The notes under the pieces are model-generated. The model was given only the letters and a program-made list of their open reading frames with translations, did not search any database and was not told the origin of the DNA. Positions 1 to 8,200 of a stretch of DNA of 64,000 nucleotides are shown here, piece by piece. Made by a program: the position numbers and the translations under genes. Positions within the stretch are counted from its first letter, which is position 1, and every line of letters starts with the position of its first letter. Origin of the DNA: a virus; the IMG/VR virus record IMGVR_UViG_3300031884_000002, positions 289,773-353,772 of that record; one strand, 5' to 3'.

Positions 1-1428
1 ATATGATATAATTTTAATTGGTTTATAATTAGTAATAAAGTGTTTTAGTAGTTTATCGCATATGCCGGTTATTATATAAGAAGTTTTAACACATAATCTA
101 TATAATTCATATGTTCCATCTTTTTTAACCTGTCCTAAACATTTTCTAAGTTGTCCGAATGTTGCCACTGCTACTAATTCATTGTTATGATATGCACCAA
201 GTCGAATAGAAGACGTTTTTTCTTTTCCTTGAATGTGATTATTATTCAGAAAATCTATATAAGAATTATCGGTTATTTCTTTAATAATACATTTTCTTGC
301 ATTTATTTTAATTGAGGCATTACGTTTTAGGATATGTTTTAACTTTGATTTAATTAGTTCCTTTTTATTTATCCATTCATCCTCAAATAAATGAATAAGT
401 CTAATTCCTATTTTTTCACATTCTTCCGTTTTTGATACGTGATATGTTTTATTTTTACATCCTCCTATTTCACTGTGCCAGTATAATCCATCACATTCTA
501 TTGCAATTTTCAATATGGGTATGTATATATCTAACTCTCTATTATTTAATAATATTCGTTTGTTTTCTTCTACTGATATGGTAGACGGTAATATTGAACG
601 AATAAAATCGGTAACTTCTTTTTCAAATGTAGATATACCAGAATTGCAGGTAGTGCATCTAGGCAAATCTCCATCTTCTAAACAATCATCGAATACAACT
701 TTACATATATTACATTTAAACTTATATTTCTTAAATAATCCTCCGCTCAGATATTCATCTCTTGAAAATAACGGTTCGGCTAATGACTGTAACCTATTAC
801 TTGTAAACAAACTATCATAAAATATTCCCCGTCTTGTATTTATTCTTTTATTAGCCACCGACTTTACTTGTTGTATATTTTTTACTCCGTATTTCTTAAA
901 TACCGCATTTTCTATTTTAGATTTATCACTTAATATCCACTCTACTCCATAATTTTTTAAACACGTTTCTTTTTTCTTATTTGATATTTCTAATGATTTT
1001 GACACATTATCAACACCATATTTTTCCATGATTGTGGCTTTGCATTTTTCTTTCACTGTCGGATTCTGAAATCCATATTCAGTTCCGTATTTTTTAATAT
1101 TTGAGTATTTAATGTTATTTTTTGTAGATTGATTTGTCTGGGCGCATTTATATGAACAATTTTTGGAATACCCTAATCCGTAAGAATGAAATTTTACTAA
1201 ATTATTACAGTTTATATTAGAACATTTTATAGGTTCCAATTTATTATTTAGAATATGCCATACTCTTTGACCTATAGTTATATCATCTGGTAAAAACGAA
1301 GTTGCCGCAATTATTTCATTATATTCAAATAATTTAGAGTTTACCGTAAACCAACGTAATGACATTCTACTTGAAATGGTTATATTTTTACAAAATAAAT
1401 TTTCCAATATCCAGTTTTTTAAGTTCAT
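1..1428 (-). CDS. Vsr-like (EDxHD-type) homing endonuclease, 3' end outside window
   Basis: I translated this frame by hand: it stays open from an ATG at 1426-1428 to the left edge (476 codons), so the C-terminus lies outside the window. The N-terminal half has Cys pairs and repeated Lys-Tyr-Gly modules (for example MEKYGVDNVSKS, KKYGVKNIQQ), a DNA-binding repeat style common in phage homing enzymes. A CxxC-x-CxxC-like cluster follows, then the nuclease core ELDIYIPILKIAIECDGLYWHSE split as ELDIYIP and AIECDGLYWHSE, which matches the EDxHD/Vsr fold of I-Bth0305I-type enzymes. It sits downstream of the prohead protease, a typical place for a free-standing mobile nuclease. The family call is from motifs only. 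Confidence 0.8.
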   Translation of the reverse strand, partial: MNLKNWILENLFCKNITISSRMSLRWFTVNSKLFEYNEIIAATSFLPDDITIGQRVWHILNNKLEPIKCSNINCNNLVKFHSYGLGYSKNCSYKCAQTNQSTKNNIKYSNIKKYGTEYGFQNPTVKEKCKATIMEKYGVDNVSKSLEISNKKKETCLKNYGVEWILSDKSKIENAVFKKYGVKNIQQVKSVANKRINTRRGIFYDSLFTSNRLQSLAEPLFSRDEYLSGGLFKKYKFKCNICKVVFDDCLEDGDLPRCTTCNSGISTFEKEVTDFIRSILPSTISVEENKRILLNNRELDIYIPILKIAIECDGLYWHSEIGGCKNKTYHVSKTEECEKIGIRLIHLFEDEWINKKELIKSKLKHILKRNASIKINARKCIIKEITDNSYIDFLNNNHIQGKEKTSSIRLGAYHNNELVAVATFGQLRKCLGQVKKDGTYELYRLCVKTSYIITGICDKLLKHFITNYKPIKIISY

Positions 1429-1500
1429 ATGCTTAGTCTTTGTAATATAATTATAACAAAAAGACAAAATATATCAACTTATTTTAATTTCATTCTGGTA

Positions 1501-2127
1501 TTAGTTCAATTCGGAGAGAATGTTATAAATCAACTCGTCGGTTCGTTCCCATCGGTTGGTCATTGGATTTTTAACAATTCCTTCGGCAAGTGAAATTTGT
1601 TCTACGGGTGCCATAAACGCACCTTGAACTGAAGGATTACTTACAAAGTCCCAGCATATAATACTGTAATCATTATTAACTTCAACCGAAGATTCTGATA
1701 ATTTTCTTACGGAACCAGTTCCACGGCTTGATATTCCAACTCTGATATTACACTTGAATAACTCTCTCAAAATATTTCCACTTGGAGTTGTTAATACATC
1801 AATGTCAGCAATTAAATCATTACCATTCCATTTAAGACCAACTATATTATGAGATACATTTTTAAGATTTACAACTTCAGTTTCAGCATGGTCTAATTCT
1901 CCAACTGCTCGTTTTTCATTTATAAATGTATTAACATATTCCGATACACTTTTATCCAAAACATCATCGGGATATACTCTTCCATTTTGATTGCGGACAC
2001 CCTTTCTTTGTACTAAGCCACGAACTCTAAACGGTTTGGCTTCATTCATTAGGGACTCTTTTAATAAAGTATCATCTACCTCAAATGTTATACATTCTAT
2101 TAACAATTTTTTATTTATATCATTCAT
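1501..2127 (-). CDS. Prohead core protease (T4 gp21-like, S78/U9 peptidase)
   Basis: This 208-residue protein matches the phage prohead protease family that digests the scaffold and trims capsid proteins during head maturation. Visible signs are GELDH with a candidate catalytic His80, a GISSRGTGS segment with candidate catalytic Ser133/134, and an N-terminal VRGLVQRKGVRNQNGRVYP segment typical of the family. Length agrees with T4 gp21 (212 aa). It is in the head operon downstream of terminase and portal, as in T4-like phages. Its ATG overlaps the stop of the upstream nuclease gene by 4 nt. The major capsid gene is not in the window and probably lies to the left. Confidence 0.85.
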   Translation of the reverse strand: MNDINKKLLIECITFEVDDTLLKESLMNEAKPFRVRGLVQRKGVRNQNGRVYPDDVLDKSVSEYVNTFINEKRAVGELDHAETEVVNLKNVSHNIVGLKWNGNDLIADIDVLTTPSGNILRELFKCNIRVGISSRGTGSVRKLSESSVEVNNDYSIICWDFVSNPSVQGAFMAPVEQISLAEGIVKNPMTNRWERTDELIYNILSELN

Positions 2128-2843
2128 AATGGTATTGAATAAGTAGGATATGATTTATATAATTTATTATATTTCTTACTATATCTAATTATTTCTTTTA
2201 TTTTTTCGTTTTTTAACAATTTTTTCGTTCTTCCTAAATCAAGAAATTTATTTTTCTTTTTTTCGTGCTGTGGTTCATCATACTCAAATGCTATTGAGTT
2301 TTTATAATCGTATCCATCAAGACAAAATCCATCTATCCATACTTCTCCACCGTTTAACGCATGTTGAAAATTATATCCGTTTTTTGTTCCGTAATTTTCA
2401 ATAAATACACACGCATCTTTATTAAAATTTGACACTCCTCCTTGTGTTTTAATTCGAAGTATAGCCGATTGTTTCATTTTATTGCGACATTCCGATGAAT
2501 AAATTCTATTTTTAGAAATACATGAATAACATAAACAATTTATTCGTTTTAATGCTTTATTTGGAGTTGATGCTTTAACATCTTTTTTACAATTAGAACA
2601 TTTTCTATACCATATATTATTCAAGTCGTGCCATACTAATCCACTTGATATAGCATCCAAAACAGGTTGAGAATATTTTCCTTTTTTTGGACTCTCTTTA
2701 CCATATAAATGATGTCGGCTACCTTTTTTAGAACATGATAAGCACATAGAGCCTAATGATAATGCTCGTTTAAGATTGTGCTTAGACGAATATAATAATT
2801 CTTTATTACATATCGAACAAGTTGTCTTATAATCATTAGTCAT
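2124..2843 (-). CDS. NUMOD3/Vsr-like free-standing homing endonuclease
   Basis: The 239-residue protein carries several Cys pairs (CSICNK, CLSCSK, CSNCKK, CYSCIS), a NUMOD3-type DNA-binding segment (HHLYGKESPKKGK) and a Vsr/EDxHD-like core, VWIDGFCLDGYDY followed by AFEYDEPQHEKK. It is wedged between two structural genes and overlaps the protease start by 4 nt, as expected for a mobile endonuclease in a head operon. A TATTTATA element lies 4 nt upstream of the ATG, so it may have its own promoter. Its target is not predictable, but an intron- and intein-free position beside the protease is plausible. Confidence 0.75.
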   Translation of the reverse strand: MTNDYKTTCSICNKELLYSSKHNLKRALSLGSMCLSCSKKGSRHHLYGKESPKKGKYSQPVLDAISSGLVWHDLNNIWYRKCSNCKKDVKASTPNKALKRINCLCYSCISKNRIYSSECRNKMKQSAILRIKTQGGVSNFNKDACVFIENYGTKNGYNFQHALNGGEVWIDGFCLDGYDYKNSIAFEYDEPQHEKKKNKFLDLGRTKKLLKNEKIKEIIRYSKKYNKLYKSYPTYSIPL

Positions 2844-2847
2844 AATA

Positions 2848-2855
2848 TATAAATA
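2848..2855 (-). promoter_or_regulatory. TATTTATA element of the homing endonuclease gene
   Basis: The sense-strand octamer TATTTATA ends 4 nt before the ATG at 2843. The same element at the same spacing precedes many other genes in the window. Confidence 0.5.
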
Positions 2856-2858
2856 TAT

Positions 2859-3713
2859 TTATTTTTCTCTATAAACCTTCTTTATTCGTAAATCCCAATA
2901 TTGGTCTTTTTTATTCTCTTCCAATTTAACAACTTTTAACAACGGGGCTTTATTATAAAATAGATTTTGTAAACCTTTATTATCTAATTGATATTTTAAC
3001 ATATTGGACGGTATTTTTAATTCAAATACCGATACTATTACTCCATGTTCTTTTCGGTCAGTCCAACCTATTTTTTTAACTAAATCTTTTAACGGAGTTT
3101 CTTTTTTCTTTAACAGTAAAGGAAGCCATGATTTAATATCTTCAGTTATATCGAAAATTGAATATGCCTCATAATGTTTATTAACATTAACATCTTTTTC
3201 TTCTTCTTTAATATGAGATATAGGTTCCGGATTTAAAACAGGGACTTTAGATTGATTGCTATTAGGGCTATTATTGACAGGATTAGGATTATTGTTATTA
3301 TCATGTGGAACCTCCGGTTGTTTAATTTGGGCTGGATTGACTCCCTTTTGAGGAGATGGTTGACCGGTTGCCTGTCCTATAATTTTAATTTTCTCACTCG
3401 TGGATAAAAAATATTTTTTTGGTTTAGATGACATATCAGTAGCAATTATCACATAATGCCCATAATAATTTTCAATTGTAACGTTATTTATATCAAACTC
3501 ATATTTGGTAGAAAACTGTTTATATCCTCTTGAAGATTTAGCAATAACTCTTTTACCCTTTAGATATTGGTTAATTTTAGTTTGATATTTTTTAATCAAT
3601 TCTTTAGATTCTGTTTTTAATGAAGTTAAGAATTCAGAATACTCAATTCCAATATCAAAAAATTGAAGATTATCATCTGTTGTATTTTCTAACAATGTCG
3701 CTAATATTATCAT
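2859..3713 (-). CDS. Head-operon protein of unknown function, two domains joined by a Pro/Asn linker
   Basis: I do not recognise this 284-residue protein. An N-terminal lysine-rich domain (about 1-115) is followed by a low-complexity linker rich in Pro, Asn and Gln (about 116-170), then a C-terminal domain of about 110 residues. The gene lies between portal and protease, where T4-like phages keep core and scaffold genes, and its ATG overlaps the next upstream stop by 4 nt. A prohead core or head-completion role is inference from position. The linker could be a target of the prohead protease. Confidence 0.6.
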   Translation of the reverse strand: MIILATLLENTTDDNLQFFDIGIEYSEFLTSLKTESKELIKKYQTKINQYLKGKRVIAKSSRGYKQFSTKYEFDINNVTIENYYGHYVIIATDMSSKPKKYFLSTSEKIKIIGQATGQPSPQKGVNPAQIKQPEVPHDNNNNPNPVNNSPNSNQSKVPVLNPEPISHIKEEEKDVNVNKHYEAYSIFDITEDIKSWLPLLLKKKETPLKDLVKKIGWTDRKEHGVIVSVFELKIPSNMLKYQLDNKGLQNLFYNKAPLLKVVKLEENKKDQYWDLRIKKVYREK

Positions 3714-3979
3714 TTTAATTCGGATTGTAATATTTTTTCTGTTATATCAAACTCAGTATATTTTATTCGTAATAATTTTATATTCTTATTTTTAGCATAT
3801 TCGGTTTTAATATTATCTTTATATTTGATATATTCTAGGTCTTTATACGTTATTTTATGCCCGTTAAAATTTCCTCCATATGATACTTCAGCCGGAGTTT
3901 TATTATTTAATGAAAAATCCCATTCTTTACTTATTTCTGGATAAGTTATATCTAATTTATTTTGTAATTCCTTTAACAT
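3710..3979 (-). pseudogene. Remnant of a zinc-ribbon/Vsr-like homing endonuclease
   Basis: The 89-residue frame looks like the two ends of a larger nuclease joined by an internal deletion. The N-terminus (YPEISKEWDFSLNNKTPAEV) resembles the first module of treble-clef proteins of the DUF4379 type. The C-terminus (DNIKTEYAKNKNIKLLRIKY) is the usual C-terminal strand of Vsr-like phage endonucleases. The catalytic Asp/Glu/His core between them is missing. It overlaps the downstream gene by 4 nt, so it may persist because the reading frame couples translation. It could be a functional small protein, but a decayed mobile gene is more likely. Confidence 0.55.
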
Positions 3980-3985
3980 TTTTCA

Positions 3986-4312
3986 TTATTCTATCATTTT
4001 ATCAGGACGACGAGCCAAATCTTTTTTTCCAATTGGAGTTAATTCATATCCAAGTGCATTGCTTCCAGCTAACGCTTTTTTACTACCTCCATCATTTTTT
4101 GAAAATGCGGCAGGAATAGTATAACCTTCACCACCTGTAACCGACGATTCCTCGATTTTTTCCTCTTCTTCATCTTCCATTATTCTTCGTTGAAGTGGAA
4201 GTTTTCCGGTTGCTGGAGCAACTGCTCCCGTTGCCGATTCTTCCGTAGTCAATTCTTCCAACAATGTCTTAGTTATAATTTTAACTAATGATTTTAAATC
4301 GGATTGTTTCAT
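3986..4312 (-). CDS. Small acidic head-operon protein, unknown function
   Basis: This 108-residue protein has an N-terminal helix rich in Lys/Leu (KQSDLKSLVKIITKTLLEEL), then an Ala/Thr/Gly stretch, a run of Glu (MEDEEEEKIEE) and a basic C-terminus. Its position between portal and protease genes and its charge pattern fit a core/scaffold-type component such as T4 gp67/gp68, but no family match is visible. Its ATG overlaps the stop of the upstream gene by 4 nt, implying co-translation. Confidence 0.6.
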   Translation of the reverse strand: MKQSDLKSLVKIITKTLLEELTTEESATGAVAPATGKLPLQRRIMEDEEEEKIEESSVTGGEGYTIPAAFSKNDGGSKKALAGSNALGYELTPIGKKDLARRPDKMIE

Positions 4313-5205
4313 ATTACTCTCGAAGTAAGATTTTTATTGATTTCTTTCAATAATTCATAACTAAGCATAACTACGGTAACGTGATTATCTTTAACAACTT
4401 TATCTGGGTTAATTTTATCTAATTGATTTATAACTTCATTTATTTTAATCTTTATAACATCTGAATCTTTAATTTTTGTAGAAGATTCTTTAAGCTTGGA
4501 TTTAATTTTGGAGATATGTTCTTTTACTAATACATCAAACTTATTAGTATTGGCAACATTACATATATATTCTCTTAATATTTCATGTTGTTCGTCATCT
4601 AATATACTTGCAAACTTTTCGTTTAATTTTTCAACTAATAATTTATAAGTAAGTAATCGTATATCTTCTGATTGTTCGTTATAAGTTTCCATCGAAACTT
4701 CATTTTCTTTTAACATTGATTGCTTATTAACCAAATGTTCTACAATTGAGTTTTTTGCTTTATAGATTTCATCAACATCAAATTTTAAATCGGAAGTAGC
4801 ATTCTCAAATAGTTTATAAATAGATGCTGATATTTTATAATTTTTAACATGAGATTTTAACATCTGTTCCAATGGATATGCCGCTTTAATCTCCTTAATT
4901 AGTTCATATTTTTCAAATAACAATGATTTATCATCTAATTTTTTACGAGCATCTAAAATAGTAGAATAATAACGTTCAGCATATGCTTCGGTTTTAATAT
5001 TTTCACTTAATAATTTATTATATAATTGCCATTCTTTCCCAATTTCAGTATCTATTTTGAAAAACTTATGAAGTATTTCTGATGCTTTTGATGACTTTTT
5101 ACCGCTAATAATATCAGCGGTAACTTGCTTAGTCAATAATTCGAACAAAATGCCCGTATTTCTAAACTTTGAATGGCGCATTTTTTTCTGGGTTGTATTA
5201 TTCAT
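4309..5205 (-). CDS. Helical head-operon protein, possible prohead core/scaffold component
   Basis: The 298-residue protein is predicted mostly helical from its Lys/Glu/Leu/Ile heptad-like composition and has no recognisable catalytic motif. It is the first gene after portal in the packaging-to-head direction. Long helical proteins at this position are often scaffold or core proteins, but that assignment is inference. The region between it and portal (5206-5259) contains a TATTTATA element 18 nt upstream of the ATG, so a new transcript may begin here. Confidence 0.65.
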   Translation of the reverse strand: MNNTTQKKMRHSKFRNTGILFELLTKQVTADIISGKKSSKASEILHKFFKIDTEIGKEWQLYNKLLSENIKTEAYAERYYSTILDARKKLDDKSLLFEKYELIKEIKAAYPLEQMLKSHVKNYKISASIYKLFENATSDLKFDVDEIYKAKNSIVEHLVNKQSMLKENEVSMETYNEQSEDIRLLTYKLLVEKLNEKFASILDDEQHEILREYICNVANTNKFDVLVKEHISKIKSKLKESSTKIKDSDVIKIKINEVINQLDKINPDKVVKDNHVTVVMLSYELLKEINKNLTSRVI

Positions 5206-5223
5206 ATTATATTAAATGATAAT

Positions 5224-5231
5224 TATAAATA
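5224..5231 (-). promoter_or_regulatory. TATTTATA element upstream of the 298-aa head gene
   Basis: Sense-strand TATTTATA, 18 nt upstream of the ATG at 5205. The spacing is longer than at most other sites. Confidence 0.4.
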
Positions 5232-5259
5232 TATTCTTTTACCTGTAAAATATAATATA

Positions 5260-8200
5260 TTATAGTATTTCCTTTATATTTACCTCATCTAACATAGATG
5301 GTAATGTTGATTCTTTAATCAATTCTTTTTTTACATCAATAGGCTTGTCAAAAAACTCAGATAAAGACAATATTAACTTGGAGTTTCTGTTTTTCATTTG
5401 TTTATTATCTTGTACCGGTTTTTTTATTTCTTCAAGTGCATATGGAGAATCTCCTTCAAAGTTTTGATATAATTCGCTTTTCTTTTTAAACTCGCTATTC
5501 TTTCTTGGTTTTCTATTGAGTTCTAAATGTCCCAATGGGTCTTCTCCAAATGGATGATCGCTCGCCTTATGCTCTCCACTTTGGTCTCGATTAGCATCTT
5601 CTTTAACTATATCTTCCGGTTTTCCGATTTTAGGCTTCTCTTCGGTTTCGGGATTTGGTTCTTCTTCATTTCCCTCTCCTCCTTCTTTATTCCCTTCTCC
5701 CTCCTCACCCTCTCCTTCTAAATCTCCAAGATCGGAAAGTCCACCTCCACCACCATGTCCTCCACCACCACCGAGACCACCCAATCCACCACCTTCTCCT
5801 TTTTCTCCACCTCCACCACCCGTTCCTATTTTCTTCATAGGCATAGCTGGATCATCTCCATCATTTTCAATAGCCGCCAATCTATATTTGCGTTTTGCGA
5901 ACTCTATTACTGATTTCATTTCCGTTTCAATATCATCATTAGACATTTGGAATATATATTTATAGATATATTCAGGAGAAAATAAACCACTTTCCATCAT
6001 ATCTGTAGACAATGCTGTTTTTTCAGATAAAATGCTTATTTTCTCTTTTTCTAATATAGTACTAGAATTAGTTAGTTCAATTTTGAAATTGATTAAACTT
6101 TCATCTCTATATCCCTGAGCATATAAATGTATAACTCCTATCTTTTCCAATTCCACGCACAGTATTTTCTGAATACGTTGAATAGTTCGGGCAAATCGTA
6201 TATCTTCATTGCTTAATGTTGCCTTACTACCACCTTCTTCTCCAAAGTTTAAGAATGTTTTTGGTATTTTTAAAGCGGCAAACATCTTATTTTTAAGATA
6301 TTCAACATCATCAATACCTGTCCAATCCATACCTGGTAGAGTATCTATTCTAGTTCCCGAATCACTTCCACGAGTAGGGATATAAAAGTCATCCAACATA
6401 TTTTGAAGATTGAACTTGAGATTATATTCTCCTCGTTCATTCATATATGGAACTTTTTTAATTTTATCCTGTAATTTCTGCATGTAATTATCAACTTCGG
6501 CTGGTGGAATGTTGCCTATATCAACATAAAATATTCTTCTTTCGGGAGCACGAACTACACGATGAATCATCATTGCGTCTTCCAATAGGGATAATTGTTT
6601 CCATATTCTTCTTGCACCTTCCAAATAAGAACGACCATATGGGAAGAAGTTAGAATCGCCCGTTAATCTAAAATGGCAAATCTGCCAGTTTTCCAATACT
6701 TCGGCTTGGGATGTATCAGTCGGACGGATTTGAAACTTGACATACTTCTTATTATAAGGGTCGGCATTTTCAATTCGCTCTACATTTTCCGCATTTATAG
6801 GCTCCACCATATAAACACCATACTCTGGACTAACATATACTTTTAAAAAATGATCTCCTAATTTTAAAGTATTTCTAAGCCATCCCCATAAATTAAAGTC
6901 TAGGTTTAAAATATCATCGTATAAGTTTTCAAGTATTTCTTTAACATTATTATTTTCACAGTGTACGGTAAGCATTTTACCAAGTGCATTAGTCGTAAGA
7001 CAATTATGGGTAAATAATTTAGATCCATCCTTAGTTTCTATCGCATATAAATGTGAACTAGTTCCTACATTTACTAAATCATATGCTTTATATTCGCCAC
7101 ATGGTTCTACTGATATTACTCTATGATTATTTGATTTTGTATAATCAGCGTATGAGTTATATCCTATAATTTTATATTTTAATCTATCTATACGAGTAAT
7201 ATTATATTTATTACATATTTGTTTATTTAATACACTACAATCTTCTCTGAGAATGTTATATTTCTGTTTTAATTCTTTTCTAGATAATCCGTTTATTATA
7301 TCTTTTTCATATTCCTCCATATTTATGTGTTCGAAACGATTTACGGCTTCAATCCATCTTCCGTTTTTATTTTTGGTTAACTTATAACCATTTCCAAACA
7401 TTCCATTCTTATTTCCATTTCTTCCAAACTCTTTATTTCTATCTTCTTTAGACATTCCTTCCAGTCGCTTTAACATAGTAAAATGACAATTTTCGGAATG
7501 ATATTTTCTAGTTTCATCATTCCAATATCTTCTATGTCCTTCTCTGGTTTTTTCTTTATATTCGTGTGTTTTTGTTTTATCTGCCCATATTTCTTTATTA
7601 AATTGAGAGTGTATTTTTTTATGCTCTATATAACCAACCCATTTAAGATATTCTGGACTATTATTTAATTTATTAAACGACGAATGATGAATTACTTTAT
7701 CGGTTTCACATACTGTTTCTCGCTGAGTTATTAACGAAGGTTCATTTTTTGCAACTAATCTATGAGTAAATTGCCATTTTCCATTTATATATAACATCTC
7801 ATATCCATTCATAAATTTGAAATTGGATAATTTAGTATTAAATATTTTTAACGATGTCCCTAATTCAAGTTTATCGGTTGATATAATAGACATATCTGAT
7901 TTTACCCACATATGATTAGACGTACATTTTATCTCGGTTCCATCGTCCAATAATACTTTATACATTGGTTTAATACCATTATATGCCACTCGTTCACATT
8001 TTTCGGGTTTGAAGTTCCCATCGGAATCTATAGAATATACCCAGAAATCTGTTTTATTTTGATTATATAAATCTTCAATTTTTACTTTATCTCCATTCAA
8101 TAATGGTATAATAGTGTTCCCCTCTATGCATTCGTCTGCTACAATATCTAAAGTTGCATTTAGAATTGGGTCCATATCCATTGTATTGTGTGAAAATACA

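Noticed and set aside
5520-5840. Plus-strand ORFs opposite the Gly/Glu-rich part of portal
   Set aside because: They are reading-frame shadows of a biased codon tract in a convincing minus-strand gene.
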